From NCBI GenBank assembly GCA_039707465.1, contig CM077658.1, positions 12,274,574 through 12,338,573 of the forward strand: 64,000 bases of DNA. Reading direction: 5' to 3'. Made by a program: the position numbers and the translations under genes. The stretch comes from Rhabdophis nuchalis. Lineage: Eukaryota > Chordata > Lepidosauria > Squamata > Natricidae. This document shows positions 22,489 through 34,449 of this stretch, one piece after another. Numbering within the stretch: the stretch's first letter is position 1; every line of letters starts with the position of its first letter. Under the pieces are notes generated by a model. The model saw only the letters and a program-made list of their open reading frames with translations. It had not been told where the DNA came from and did not search any database.

Positions 22489-23525
22489 GCAACTATTTTT
22501 TTTAAATAGCCATCAGATTCTGAAAAAAATTCAGACTCTTGGATTTGAGCACATTCCCCATCTTCCACTGCTTATGGGCCATGGGAGGAATCTTCAGTTA
22601 TGGAACACCTGTTCATGCAATGGAGCCTGGTAGTGTTGTCTCAAAGTCCGTCACCCTGCTTTTGGAGGTAGAAAGTGCTTTATTTTAGAAAAATGTGCAT
22701 GCCCTCCTTGAAAAGTAGAACATAAGAAAATCCATATGGAGTAACACTTAAAAAAAAAAAACATACCCCCAAAGACCTACGCACCTCTCTGCAAAGAATG
22801 GGATGAAATATATTAGAAAAATGATTACTGGAGAAAGATTCAATTTGGGTGGGAAAGGGGGGCTTATCTCTAATGTTAAATGCTCCTGAATTTTTTCTCC
22901 TCCTCCTCCCTCTGCATTCAAGCACAAATCTGCAATGACAATGATGCCCTGCTCGTGATGAAGAGTGGGGAAAAAATGCTCTGGTAAGACCAAGAGCTCC
23001 CAGAAAGAAAGAAAGATTTAAAAAAAAAACCCTCATTGGGATTCCTTTCACATGCTGATATGTATCAGTGCAAGTCACCTTTTAGTCTTCTTCATAAATC
23101 ATTCATGTGGCATACAAAGCCTTCACACTAAAAGGTCTTTGAGAAACTCACACATTGCCTGTTCTGATTTGGCTGGTTTGTTGGTATTAATGCATGAACC
23201 CCCCCTGAAATTAACATTTGACTGATAGATTTGTGCCGTAAAATATTTCTCGCAGGAAGAAAACAACAGCATGTCCCTAACCCTGGGATGGTATATGGAT
23301 TCATTTTATAGCTAGAGCAGTGAGGAAATGACATGGGCAAGTACAGCTTTGCAAGCATTCTTTAGGGCCAGATCTTAAATCAAAGGTCTGGCAACTAAGA
23401 AGCTCAAGTTTTGCCAATTTGGCACAGGCCATGTCTTTATTCCCTGTTCAAAGTATTCTGCAGGTTATGTTACCAAAAGAACAAGTATTTCTGCAAGGTA
23501 GAAGAATTCAGAAACACAGAGCACA
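22489..23525. other. No recognisable feature
   Basis: Unassigned DNA. The 132-codon minus frame at 22680-23078 has no domain, and an 81-codon minus frame overlaps it. Confidence 0.5.
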
Positions 23526-24052
23526 GAATAACAATAGGGTTGGAAGAGATCTTACAGGTCTTCTAGTCCAATCCCCTGCTTGAGAAGGAGACCGTACACC
23601 ATTCTAGACCAATGGCTTTCCAGTCTCTTCTTGAAAACCTCCAGCAATGGAAAACCCACAACTTTGGGAGGCAAGTGGTGCCACTGATTAATTGTTCTTA
23701 TCTCTCCTTAGTTCTAAGTTAGATCTCTCTTTGACAAGATTCTTGTCCTGCCCTCAGGTGCTTTGGAGAATAAGTCAACTGGTTCTTCCTTGTGGTTGTC
23801 CTTCAAATTCCAGAAAACTGCCATTCTTTCATTTCTAGTCCTTATCTGTGTTAGACTAGACGTACATAGTTCCCTCAATCATTCATCATATAGTTTAGCC
23901 TGAAGACCCTTATCATTTTTGTTGTTGTTCTCTGCAGTCTGTTTAGGGTCTCACTCAAAACGTCATTTTTTTGTATTGTGGTGACCAAAACTGGATTCAG
24001 CATTGCAAGGGTGTTCCCACCAGTATAAAGTGGTACTATCACTTCATGTGAT
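23526..24052 (-). mobile_element. CR1 LINE 3' region
   Basis: Minus-strand CR1: 3' UTR at left ('ttggaagagatcttacagg', 'cttctagtccaatcccctgc'), then ORF2 C-terminal sequence running to 'tggtgaccaaaactgg' and 'cttcatgtgatc'. Many indels; not translatable. Confidence 0.85.
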
Positions 24053-24054
24053 CA

Positions 24055-24440
24055 GATTAACAGAGTTGAAAGCAACCTTATAGATCATCTAATCCAAACC
24101 CCCACCCAAGCAGGAGACCCTACACCATTTCTGACAAATGGCAGTCCAATCTCTTCTTGAAAGCCTCGAGTGATGAAGCTCCCACAACTTCCAAAAGAAA
24201 GCTATTCCATTGGTTGATTGTTCTCACTGTCAGAAAGTTCCTCCTTATTTCTAGGTTGAATCTCTCCCTGGTCAGTTTCCATCCATTATTCCTTGCGTGG
24301 CCTTCAGGTGCTTTGGAAAATAGCTTGACCCCCTCCTCTTTGTGGCCCCTCAAAGATTGGAAGATGCTCTCATGTCTCCCCTGGTCCTTTTCTTCACTTC
24401 TCTTCCCTAGATCTTGAAACGATTTCTCTGTTGGTAACAA
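24055..24440 (-). mobile_element. CR1 LINE 3' region, second tandem insertion
   Basis: A separate CR1 3' end abuts the previous one in the same orientation. Its minus frame still reads VKLFSKAPEGH, NGWKLTRERFN, RRNFLTVRTINQWNS and LDCHLSEMV, ending at the normal CR1 stop. Confidence 0.87.
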
Positions 24441-25227
24441 CCTAAGTCTTTATATTTTAATATTTAGAAATATGCTTGATATTTATACTGTACATAATTT
24501 TAATATGTGGATACCTGTTCAAAAGCTGAGCATTTTCGTTTCACACACACACACCCTCCCCTCTTGTGGATTCTTCGGAAGTTGCTGCCAATTTTTACTC
24601 TGGGAAGAAGGAAGAGTAATTGGATATACAGTGAGCAATCGTATTAATTCTATTTAATTACATTAATTGCATTTCAATGGAAGAAGTTTTGTCAAGATAA
24701 ACCTTGTGAAGTACATTGCACTGAAAAGATTGTGAGTCATTGAAAGCTACTTTTAAGTTTATGTGGCTGAGGCTAAAACTTCCCAGGCGGTATATATCTC
24801 TGACTTAAAGAAGTGAGAGAATTTGCAGAACAAAATGAGTTAACACCAATTTGCTCCACTGATTGATTTTAGTGATTTGCTTAGCCCAGTTAGTTAATGA
24901 CCAAGCAGCTGTATTTGTGAAAAATGATAATCTTGGTTAAATTTAACTTTGGCTACGGTACACTCCATCTGCTTACTGTATGATTCAGTGTGCAAACCCA
25001 GCAAGTTAAACACATTGGGTGACTCCAGCTACTCAAAAAAAGTTTGTCTGTACCAGTTAGACACTTATGAGAACTTTTACATATGTACTAGCATATTCAG
25101 ATGGAAATGTGCACATATTGATGCTTTGCTCAAATCTTCAAACTGATTCCAATGCAGTCAGAAGCTTATCAGGTTACATATTTCTGCTTTAAAGGGATAA
25201 TTAATATAGTGGACATATTTATGGTAG
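24441..25227. other. No recognisable feature
   Basis: Unassigned AT-rich DNA with a short CA run near 24544. Confidence 0.5.
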
Positions 25228-25455
25228 AAAATGGCACAGTGGCCTAGAGGTGAAGACCCTCACCTCCCACTCGGAAAGTTGAGAGTTCAATCCTAGGGAG
25301 TGACAGATGATTCTTTATCTGGATGGAAAGAGAAGATATCTGCTGTGAACTCCACGTAGGCATCGGGAAGAGCATTTGGCCAGTAAATGCTCAGCTTCAT
25401 TCAGTTGTCCTGACCCCAACCTGAAGCAAGAGATTACAGGATCATAAAAAGAAAG
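25228..25455 (+). mobile_element. tRNA-derived SINE
   Basis: A tRNA-like head carries box A-like 'gtggcctagaggt' (about 25239-25251) and box B-like 'agttcaatcct' (about 25284-25294). The body reads 'ctgctgtgaactccacg' and 'gggaagagcatttggccag' and the tail is A-rich. Boxes, body and A-tail fit a Pol III SINE of a different family from 29393. Confidence 0.8.
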
Positions 25456-27815
25456 AAAAATGGTAAAAGAATAGGTCCTTTCATTTGAAAGTCCAGTAAG
25501 GGTTCAATTGCAAAGCAATCCTGAAATCATGTGTATTGGGTAGAACAGGAAGATGGACAAATCTGTACTTTTACACAGACTTGATGAGATTCTGCAAAAC
25601 TATGGAGTTTAAAGAAGAAAAGTCGATTATGAAGTGGTACCTAACAGAGAAGGAGGGAAAATAGCAGTGAATAGTGATTTGATGAAGATTTAGCTGTTTC
25701 CTTAGCCTTTCTGTTTCATAGTCCATTTAGTGCTATGCACAATATTGCTTATCTCACAAGAGGTGATTGTGATGGGTATATAGGTATGCATGAAAGTCCA
25801 AAGTCAAGGTAATATTTCCGAATCGAATGACTCCTCTCAACATTAATATCTCATGTACCCTTCTGCCAAAGGGCTCCTGGTTCTGATCCCCTTAATCTTT
25901 TCAACCACATCGCATGGAAATACGCAAAGATTTATATCATATCACAGCTCCCACATTTAGGAGAGCTTTAACCTTAGTTTGATTCAATGGTTTCTCCCTA
26001 GCTGTCCTGGAAATATAGGAAAACCCATAGGAAACCCAACACTATCCCTGTGATAGGGAAGCCATAGAAACCAGAATCCATGTTCTCTTGTATTGCCAGT
26101 TCTACAGGAATATTTTCATCCGGTTGATTACTCCTTTTTTATTTACATTGTTGGGGCCCTCTAGTAATTTTCTTCTGCACTATCTGCTAAACAATCAAGG
26201 TAAATTTATTTATCTAAAAGTAGCATGCTACATTCTGTGCAAGCTTCGCCCACATATGGTCGCTAACAGCTCTTGTTGTTTGGGGAGAGTTTTTGTGTTG
26301 TTCACGTTTCTGATTGTCTTTGTATTGGCCAATGACCAAAATAAAGTTCCATTTGTCTATTTCAGTAACATTGCCGTACATGAAAAGCAGTCTCTAACAG
26401 AATGAGTAACGTCAATCTGTCTCTCTAGTCCTCTTCCTTCCTCTTCTTCCCTCATCCATGTAAGGGATGAACTGATGTGCAGTTTTTGTTGACTAGTTCA
26501 TCATGGAGGACCAAGCGTTGTTATTAGCTGGGAAATTAGAGCTGACAGTATTTATTTTGGGAGCCAACTAATTAACTGCTTTTCTTGCCACATCCATTAA
26601 TGGCTACATGGCATGGCATTTTTATTGACACAGTGAGAGAAATTACTTGCTGCAACAGTCCGTTGACAGCAGAGTGGAATGGTGGATCATTAGCAACTTG
26701 GTGCCGAGCTGGTTCTCCTATCAGGATTATTCAAAATGACAGAATTGCTAAGTGACAACAGAAAAGGATGAAGTATATACGTTCAAGTTAAGGGTTCAAC
26801 ACAACCCATTATTTAGTAATAATTTCAGACAGAGCTCAAATGTTGAATGTTAAAAATGTTTTGGTCTTGTTTTTAAATGTTTTTTTTTTAAACTGAATAC
26901 ATCTCAATTGTTTTCCATAACTATTTCCTCTACTGAATAAGAAAAAGGAATGGGTAAAAGGGAAAACAAAATTAGCTTTATAAATGTATGTCCCTTTCTT
27001 TGAATGATATATGATTTTATTGTTGCACGCCTATATCTACACAGACATTGTATTATAAAAGTTTCCCATTTGCAAAAGGAAAAAGGAAAAAAAAAAGAAC
27101 CCTTTAACATTTTAACTCAATATCTGGGAGTTGTAGACTTTCTCTTGGTGATTACTATACTTCATTTTATTGATTTTTTTTTCTGTGAACTGTTTCTTTT
27201 CTAAAATAAATGGTATTAAAAATGTTAAAGACAACATAAAAAAGATATCATAAACGGACATGAAATAGGCAGCAAAGAAAGAGAAGGAAAATATGGTTAT
27301 CATGATACTTTTTTAAAAAACTTTTCTAATGCATATGGTGATGTTGTTCAGATAGTGCTGCCTTTAGTTCAAACTAGATCTTTGTCATTGATTCTGTCTC
27401 TTTTTCATTCACTTATTCATTCATTCAAGCAGAGTGCCACTGCATTTCAGAAAAGGATAAAAATCGCATACATAATTTTTTTTTTGAGGCTTAAAGCTAA
27501 AAGCCTGTAAAACACTTGAATGGCTACTCATGAAGAGAGAGGCACAAGACACTTAAAGAATTATTTAACCACAATGTTTATGAAACCATTGAGTTCCACT
27601 GTTCATCATTTGTTTACTTGCCATGGAAACTTGGAAAACATGAAAAAGGGATGGTGGCTTAGGTCAACTTTTCTTTTTATTTGTAAATTTAATTGAAAAT
27701 AGACAATATCTTCCCTGTGTGCTATTAAAAATAGTGTGATTGATTATTGATTTCCTAAGGATGTTTGACATCTTTTCTGCTTGAGTATCCCAACTGAGAT
27801 TAATGTGAGATTAAT
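25456..27815. other. Mostly unassigned; candidate conserved non-coding stretch
   Basis: No repeat ends or domain-bearing frames. About 26490-26765 is low in simple repeats, mixed in composition and has TAATTA-type homeodomain sites, unlike the AT-rich background. See findings. Confidence 0.4.
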
Positions 27816-27819
27816 TTGA

Positions 27820-27945
27820 GACTGGATGGAAGGCTGAGTCAACCTTGAGCTGGTGAGACCTGAACTGCCAAACTGCTGGAAGCTGGGAGTCAGCAGAAGT
27901 AGCCTGCAATACTGCATTCTAACCACTGTGCCACTGTGGCTCTTC
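27820..27945 (-). mobile_element. tRNA-derived SINE fragment
   Basis: 'ggaaggctgagtcaaccttg', 'cctgcaatactgcattctaa' and 'ccactgtgccactgtggctc' mark the head half of the SINE family at 58548-58795, minus orientation. Confidence 0.8.
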
Positions 27946-29392
27946 ATTCATATAAATGAATAAATAAATGCATTTATTGTTTAGCAAGCACTACTCCAAT
28001 GAGAACCTATGGAGAGCATAACAGCACTCTTTGATGATTAAAATATACACCCAAAATAATATTTCCCCCCTGAGAATAATAAATGACAACTTTGCATCCA
28101 TTAAACTATTCCATCTCCAGTGCCATTCCAGAGATTATAGTTGGAGGAGATTGTCCATACAAAAAAGTTAGGGAAAATGTTTTGGAAAAATATATTTACA
28201 TACATACATACATACTTTAGAATGGTTGACAATGGTTTACAATAGTTACCAAGACTTGATAGAGAAAAGTAAGGGAATTTAAAACCATAACAATGCCTGT
28301 CTGCTTTGTTATTCAGCAATGTGTTGTGCATCACTCTGTTGATGCAAACAAAAATGGTAATTATTCACTTTTTAAAAGCTAAAGAAAGTAAAGTTAATGA
28401 AAGTTCTAAGATCAGTCCCAAGAGCCTTGCCTGCAGAGAACAGAACAGAATCACAAATTTCTTCTGAAGTTGCTTTGCATTAAGGCAATTCTGAATTAAT
28501 TCAGATATATCAAATTGTATAATTTTCTTTTTCATCTTCCCAAGTCTCCTGGAGTGGGGAATGTAGAGATTCAAAATGATAATTTAAAGAATATAAATCT
28601 GAAGAAATAACTTTGAAAAATAATTGTGCCTCCCCTTAGAGCATTTAAGGGAACACAAAAAAAAATAATTCAGTCATGTAACAAATGACACTGTGCATTC
28701 TAAAATTCATGGTCATACCTTCAGGACTTTAATCCTGTACATGATATCTCATTACACAAAATTAAGTACTGCCATGAAAGCAACTGGTATTTTAAGGCTT
28801 AACAGATCAGCACGACAAGATCAAGAATTGAAGAAATATACAATGGGGAGTCCTGATGTGTGGCCCATGCTACTACAATCTTTGAGCATTCCTACATTCT
28901 CCTGAATGTGTGATTAGAGTTTTGTAGGCTGTGGAAATGTTGCAAAGACTTTAAAGAAAACCTGATTTTCACTTCAAGCATGATGAAAATAGGATTTGTA
29001 TTATTTAAAGAGGATGTGGGACAAATAACAGCTTCCAACTAATACATAGTGCTGAAAATCAGCTTTTTCATAGTTTGACTTTAATATTAATTGAATGCAT
29101 CTAAGCTCTAATTGTGTCGTGAGGTTTTCATTAATTTAATAATGATGTTATCTAGAGAAGCTTCCAAATGGGGCTACTGTCTGGGTTGATTTGAGCAAAT
29201 AGTGTGATATTCTTGGCTGATACACAAGTTGCCTATTTGTCTAACTACAGTGACTAAAGAACATTGTTCAACTATGGGATGTTTTTCAGCATAGGTGAAC
29301 ATGAATTATGGACTCCTCTTGATTTATCTATGAAATGCCTTATAGGTGTCTTGCTTTTCTGTGTATTATGATAAATGTTGTTTTGTTATTTT
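27946..29392. other. No recognisable feature
   Basis: Unassigned AT-rich DNA; a short (CATA)n run at about 28197-28215. Confidence 0.5.
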
Positions 29393-29622
29393 AAGAGCCA
29401 TGGTGACGTAGTGGTTAGGCTGCAGTACTGCAGGGCTAACTCATTGCTCATTCCAAGAGTTCGATCCTGACCAGCTCAAGGTTGATTCAGCCTTCCATTC
29501 TTGTGAGGTTAGTAAAATGAGGACCCAGATTGTTGGGGGCAATATGCTGACTCTATGAACCAGGGCTGTAGAAACACTATGAAGTGGTATATAAGTCTAA
29601 GTGCTATTGCTAAGTGCTATTT
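29393..29622 (+). mobile_element. tRNA-derived SINE, near full length
   Basis: The plus-strand head begins 'gagccatggtgacgtagtgg' with box A-like 'gtgacgtagtggttagg' and box B-like 'gagttcgatcc', then 'ctcaaggttgattcagcc' and 'ggacccagattgttgggggc', ending in 'aagtgctattgc' repeats. This is the sense copy of the family seen inverted elsewhere. Confidence 0.83.
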
Positions 29623-29735
29623 ATACATGTGTGTGTGTACTCACACACACACACATGAATATATGGATATATGAATATATAGATATACAGATATAGACAT
29701 ATTGTCTCAATACATATTGTCTGATATAGACATAT

Positions 29736-29845
29736 ACATATTTGTCTGAAGTGGTTTAGGGTTTCCTGCCTAAGCAGGGGGACTAGAAAATCTCCAAGGT
29801 CTCTTCCAACTCCATTATTCTATATTCTGTATTCTATATTCTATA
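29736..29845 (+). mobile_element. CR1 3' UTR with ATTCT tail
   Basis: 'tgtctgaagtgg', 'cctgcctaagcagggggact' and 'aggtctcttccaactcc' are the CR1 3' end, finishing in a degenerate (ATTCT/ATATTCT) array. Confidence 0.83.
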
Positions 29846-29965
29846 CACACACACACACACACACACACACTTACATACACATATATACATAAACATATAC
29901 ACACATATACAGAGAGAGAGAGTGGGCGAGGCAGAGGGACAGAGGGACAAAGAGAGAGAGAGGGA
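29846..29965. repeat. Microsatellite patch (CA)n, (TATACA), (GA)n
   Basis: A pure CA run at 29845-29871, then imperfect ATAC/ATAT and GA/GGGACA tracts. They follow the CR1 tail directly. Confidence 0.85.
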
Positions 29966-31005
29966 GACTATTGAATCCTGGCTTTCCTTGAACATGTGAT
30001 ACTTAAAGGGCCAACATGAAGCAAAATCAAAGCAAGAATAAAATTAAAACACAAATTAAAAACAGAATTAAAACTCATTAAGAAAACTATAAAAATAACA
30101 AAACACCAATACGCTCCAAACTTCATCAGCTAAATCCCATTTACATGTTAAAGGTCTGCCTTAATAAAAATGTTTTCATCCGCCAGAGGCAGCACAGCCG
30201 AGCGCCACTCATCTGACCTTCCTTGAGAGGGATTTCCCAAGCCTTGGAACTACTAGTGAGGATAAAACTTCTTTTGTGTTCAAATCAGATAAACCTCTCA
30301 AGTTTGTGGAATTCCAGAGAGGCTTCTGGGAGCTTAATGGCTGGACAGTCAGCCATATGGTTCCTGCTGGGTGATACTTTGCATATAATTATGCATATCT
30401 ATGCGCTACATAAATTACCTAACATGTCATTCAATAATACCATTCATTTTTCAGAGGACTTACCGTATTTGCTCTCTTTCGCCCAACCTTCTTTTCGTTC
30501 AGGCTATCAATTTGTTTTATGGCAGGCAGCGAGAATGCATGCCGTCGAAACCCCAAGCAAGATTTGGATTGCATTTGTTGCTCTATCACTCCCAAACAGT
30601 TTCCTTGTAATTGTCTTCTTAAACAGGCCCATGACAATTCTTTGTAGGAATTTCTGTTTTGAGGGGGAACAATAAATTTAATTAATGCCCATAAAGCAAT
30701 TGTACACATTTGCAATGCAGCTTACCGAAAACACTAAGAAGATACTTTCCCCTGGAAAAAAAATATATATGAATATTTAAACATTTAGAGATGATTCCAT
30801 GAGCATTATTATTTTTCTTGTGCAGAAATGCGAGGCACATTTTGTTGCTTTTTCAATGTGCCCAAGTGTGCTTAGTTTAGATGAAGATATGAGACTATAA
30901 TGAGCCGTCCTCTCCCTGTGCAACATGCTTAGTATGTAATTGCTTCACATTTTTTCCTTGGGAGCTCCTTGAAAAGTTGAAAAGTAACACTAACACCTTC
31001 AGTTA
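29966..31005. other. No annotated gene; complex unique sequence
   Basis: A 150-codon frame at 30223-30675 is the longest non-repeat frame in the window but shows no domain, and overlapping frames on both strands are also open. About 30190-30720 is of mixed composition and could be conserved non-coding DNA rather than an exon. Confidence 0.35.
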
Positions 31006-31062
31006 AGTGTGTGTGTGTTTGTGTTGTGTGTGTGTGTGTGTGCGCGTGTGTGCACGCGCTTG
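31006..31062. repeat. (TG)n microsatellite
   Basis: Interrupted TG repeat of about 55 bp ending in 'gcgcgtgtgtgcacgcgc', alternating purine-pyrimidine. Confidence 0.92.
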
Positions 31063-31305
31063 CACTCTCATATATAGCACATAGCATTGCATTTAGCATT
31101 TTAGACTTATATAGCATCCCATAGTGTTTAGATTACCCTTTGGGACATTTACAATGTAGAAACATTATGTTCATATTGTCCACAACAATCTCATTTTGCC
31201 CACTTAAGCCCTGCCAGGATGATATATATATATATTAAGGGGGTACTGAGCAGAGGTGGGTTTCTGCAGGTTCACTCTGGATTGGGCAAACTTATAGGGG
31301 CAATG

Positions 31306-31481
31306 CAGTGGTGGGTTTCAAATGTTTTAGAACCTACTCTGTAGGTGTGGCCTATTTTGTGGGCATTGCTTGGCAGTCATGTGACAGGGTGGGAGTGGCC
31401 ACCTTTTAAAATGTGGTGAAACTCATTTAACAACGCTCTTACTTAGCAACCAAAATTTTGGACTCAATTGTGATGATTAAT

Positions 31482-31556
<75 letters not shown>

Positions 31557-31731
31557 CTCTCTCTCTCTTTCCTTCCTTCCTTCCTTCCTTCCTTTCCTTT
31601 CCGTTGGGTCACTGGCAGCGGCGGGCCAGATTTACTTCCAGGTACACCGGTGGAACCCCCTCTCACCGGTTCTCTAAATTTCACCAACCGGCTCTCGCGA
31701 GTAGGTGCGAGCCTGCAGAAACCCACCACTG
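31306..31731. mobile_element. hAT MITE with internal (TTTC)n, copy B
   Basis: The same element as 22084-22480: starts CAGTGGTGGGTTTC, ends GAAACCCACCACTG, with perfect TSD GGGCAATG (31298-31305 and 31732-31739). A TTTC/TCTC/TTCC array spans about 31482-31600, at the same internal site as in copy A. Just upstream, 31252-31290 resembles another end of this family. Confidence 0.96.
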
Positions 31732-31899
31732 GGGCAATGGCAGAAGGCTCCATCCACCCGCCCACAAGCGAAGCAATAGTAAAATAAATTGAAACCTACC
31801 ACAGGTACTGAGCATAGTTTAATGTGAAAACCAATGACTTTTTAACAACTGTACAATCAGGCTGTGGCATAACAAAATTGACAAAAGTTAAGGGGAGTC

Positions 31900-32120
31900 T
31901 GAATACTTTCTGAATGCTCTATACATATACAGTATATACATATACAAAGAGTATGTATGTGTGTGTGTTTGCATGTATGTCTATACACACATTTACACAC
32001 ACATATATATACTATATATAAATGCATACACACAAATACACAAACACACACATATATCTATTGTGTATGGAAATGTACTATATATGGATATGTACTATAT
32101 GGATACACACATACATAAAA
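31900..32120. repeat. Degenerate TATA/CACA low-complexity tract
   Basis: Alternating AT and CA dinucleotide patches ('acacacatatat', 'gtatgtatgtgtgtg'). Frames here are repeat translation. Confidence 0.8.
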
Positions 32121-32164
32121 TGCACAAATATATAGATTTCATAGATTTTCATGGGTGTGGTGTA

Positions 32165-32245
32165 GGTATGCTGGTCTTGTTGTAAGATTGAGATTGTCTT
32201 GGCAACGTTTTGGCGAGGTCTCACTCGCCATCTTCAGGCTGTATT
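32165..32245 (-). repeat. Unclassified interspersed repeat, copy 2
   Basis: Matches 5505-5600 but lacks about 18 bp after 'tgctggtcttgttgta'. The minus strand has CTGAAGA, then a 6-bp hairpin GGCGAG/CTCGCC with a 6-nt loop, then AAAACG. Confidence 0.6.
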
Positions 32246-32498
32246 ACTAGTCTTCTTCTCATCCTCCCTATTACCTACCTCCTTGTACTTATGACTATAA
32301 TCTTGTTATCTTTACAATTTACATTGTTTTATCTAGTTTCCTACTATGATTTTGCTTGTTTATTTAGTATCCTATGACTCTCACTAACTGTTGTATCTTA
32401 TGATTTACAATGAATGTATTTTTATGTTGACTGAGAGCTTATGCACCGAAGACCAATTTCTTGCATGTCCAATCACACTTGGCCAATAAAGAATTCTT
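32246..32498 (+). mobile_element. Retroposon 3' end with CCAATAAAG tail
   Basis: Second copy of the family at 10750-11028, ending 'cacttggccaataaagaatt'. It abuts the unclassified repeat at 32165-32245, but the 10750 copy has no such neighbour, so the two are probably separate elements. Confidence 0.7.
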
Positions 32499-33325
32499 AT
32501 ATCTCCTGGGGTTTAATTCTAGCACCCATTAACCAATTATCTCGAGTTGCATAGACTTACAACTGGAAACCATATGAAGCTACATAAAGAACGTAAGTTC
32601 TTCATATGGAATTCTCATTTTTCCTAGGTTTCTGATACCAGCTTCTAGAGTTATAACACCCACAGATCTATTTTCTCTGTCTCTTTCTCCTTGCAAATCT
32701 TATTTCCATTCAATAGCTTTCATCTTCACTGATATGTGTCTTGCATTCAAGCGCAATCACCTTTCTGACTGCTTGTCGTCCCTGGAACTGGCCTTATTTC
32801 TCTGACTCTGCTTAGTCCTGCCCTTGTGAAGTTGACTCTGATTGTTTACCCGTCTTTGCTTTTTCCAATATATTTCCCAATATATTTGGCATCTCCCTCT
32901 CCTATTTACTTCTCAACTATTTTGCTGCCGTTTTAACTCTGTGTCTTAATTCTGGTTTTGGCTCCTAAGTCCTTCTTGCATGGTCCATTTGGCTTTCATT
33001 TCTTCTTCTTTGGCAACGTTGTCATTTTATTTCTGAATAAGTCAATATTCATGCTGATAGGTCTTTGATACAGCTTCCACAAAGCTTTTCTCTTACTTCC
33101 ACTTTGAGCAAACTCTTCTGGTCCTCTTTTAGTTTGAATACTAATTTACATTCATCTTCATCAACCTTTGTAATCATTATTTTGTGATTTAAGATCATGC
33201 CTACACACAGATGCAAATACACACACACACAACGCTTTCTCTCTCTGCTTCTCTCTCCATCATCTCTATCTCTATCTAAATACTCTCACATATGCATACA
33301 CGTGTACACACACACTCACACACAT
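32499..33325. other. No gene; (CA)n near its right end
   Basis: Pyrimidine-rich unassigned sequence followed by CA and TCTA microsatellite text at about 33200-33330. Confidence 0.55.
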
Positions 33326-34357
33326 ATGTTTCAGTTAAATATGGAACATGTTAATTATCTGCAAAACAGCAGCACCACCAAATGGATTTGCAACTGGCTG
33401 ACCAACCGCACTCAACGTGTAGTCCTCAATGGAACTGCATCTACATGGAAGGAAGTATGCAGTGGAGTCCCCCAAGGCTCTGTTTTAGGCCCAATACTCT
33501 TTAACATCTTCATCAACGATTTGGATGAGGGGATAAATGGGGAACTCATCAAATTCGCAGACGACACCAAGCTGGCAGGAATAGCCAACACTCCAGAAGA
33601 TAGGCTTAAGATACAGAAGGATCTAGACAAACTTGAACATTGGGCACTGTCTAATAAAATGAAATTCAATTGTGAAAAAAGTAAGGTCCTACATATAGGC
33701 AAGAAAAACCAAATGCACAAGTACAGTATAGGTGGTACCTTGCTCAATAGTAGCAACTGTGAGAGGGATCTCGGAATCCTAGTGGACAGCCATTTAAATA
33801 TGAGCCAGCAGTGTGCAGCAGCTGCCAAAAAAGCCAACACAGTTCTAGGCTGCATCAACAGAGGGATAGAATCTAGATCACGTGAAGTGTTAATGCCACT
33901 GTATAGTGCCTTGGTAAGGCCACACTTGGAATACTGCATACAGTTTTGGTCGCCACGATGTAGAAAAGACGTGGAGACTCTGGAAAGAGTGCAGAGAAGA
34001 GCAACCAAGATAATTAGAGGACTGGAGACTAAGACATATGAAGAACGGCTGCAGGAGCTGGGTATGTCTAGTTTGATGAAGAGAAGGACCAGGGGAGACA
34101 TGATAGCAGTGTTCCGATATCTCAGAGGGTGCCACAAAGAAGAGGGAGTCAAACTTTTCTCCAAGGCACCTGGGGGCAGGACAAGAAGCAATGGGTGGAA
34201 ACTAACCAAGGAGAGAAGCAACTTAGAATTAAGGAGAAATTTCCTGACAGTAAGAACAATTAACCTCTGGAACAGCTTGCCTCCAGCAGTTGTGAATGCC
34301 CCAACCCTGGAAGTCTTTAAAAAGATGTTAGACAGCCATTTGTCTGAAATGGTATAA
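33326..34357 (+). pseudogene. CR1 LINE ORF2, 5'-truncated reverse transcriptase
   Basis: Best preserved LINE frame in the window, 343 codons from the in-frame ATG at 33326 to the natural stop. It codes for the C-terminal half of CR1 ORF2, the reverse transcriptase that copies LINE RNA at a nicked target. Visible motifs in order: SGVPQGSVLGPILFN (RT fingers/palm), KFADDTKLAG with the catalytic DD near residues 78-80, the primer-grip and thumb region DLGILVDSHLNMSQQC, LYSALVRPHLEY, and the CR1 C-terminus ERVQRRATK...FLTVRTINLWNSLPPAVV. The endonuclease and RT N-terminus are absent. The frame extends upstream to 33197 only through CA-microsatellite sequence, so the real junction lies at about 33340. 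Dead on arrival through 5' truncation, but with no internal stop it is a recent insertion. Confidence 0.9.
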
Positions 34358-34436
34358 GGTTCCTGCCCATGCAGGGGGTTGGACTAGAAGACCTACAAGG
34401 TCCCTTCCAACTCTGCTATTGTATTGTATTGTAAAA
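33340..34436 (+). mobile_element. CR1 LINE, 5'-truncated, intact 3' end
   Basis: Contains the ORF2 remnant plus a short 3' UTR ('cctgcccatgcagggggttg', 'gaccctttccaactc'-like) ending in (ATTGT)n at about 34420-34434. The UTR matches the minus-strand CR1 pieces elsewhere, so this copy is the local reference for the family. Confidence 0.9.
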
Positions 34437-34449
34437 CAATTAAGGGTAG

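Noticed and set aside
29393..29470. Functional tRNA gene
   Set aside because: Boxes A and B are present but there is no cloverleaf with acceptor stem, and the sequence continues into a SINE body with dispersed copies.
30223..30675. 150-codon plus-strand frame as a possible host gene
   Set aside because: No domain, no splice context, other frames on both strands also open; better described as unique non-coding DNA.
33412..34221. 269-codon minus frame
   Set aside because: Antisense shadow of the CR1 reverse transcriptase frame; no motif of its own.
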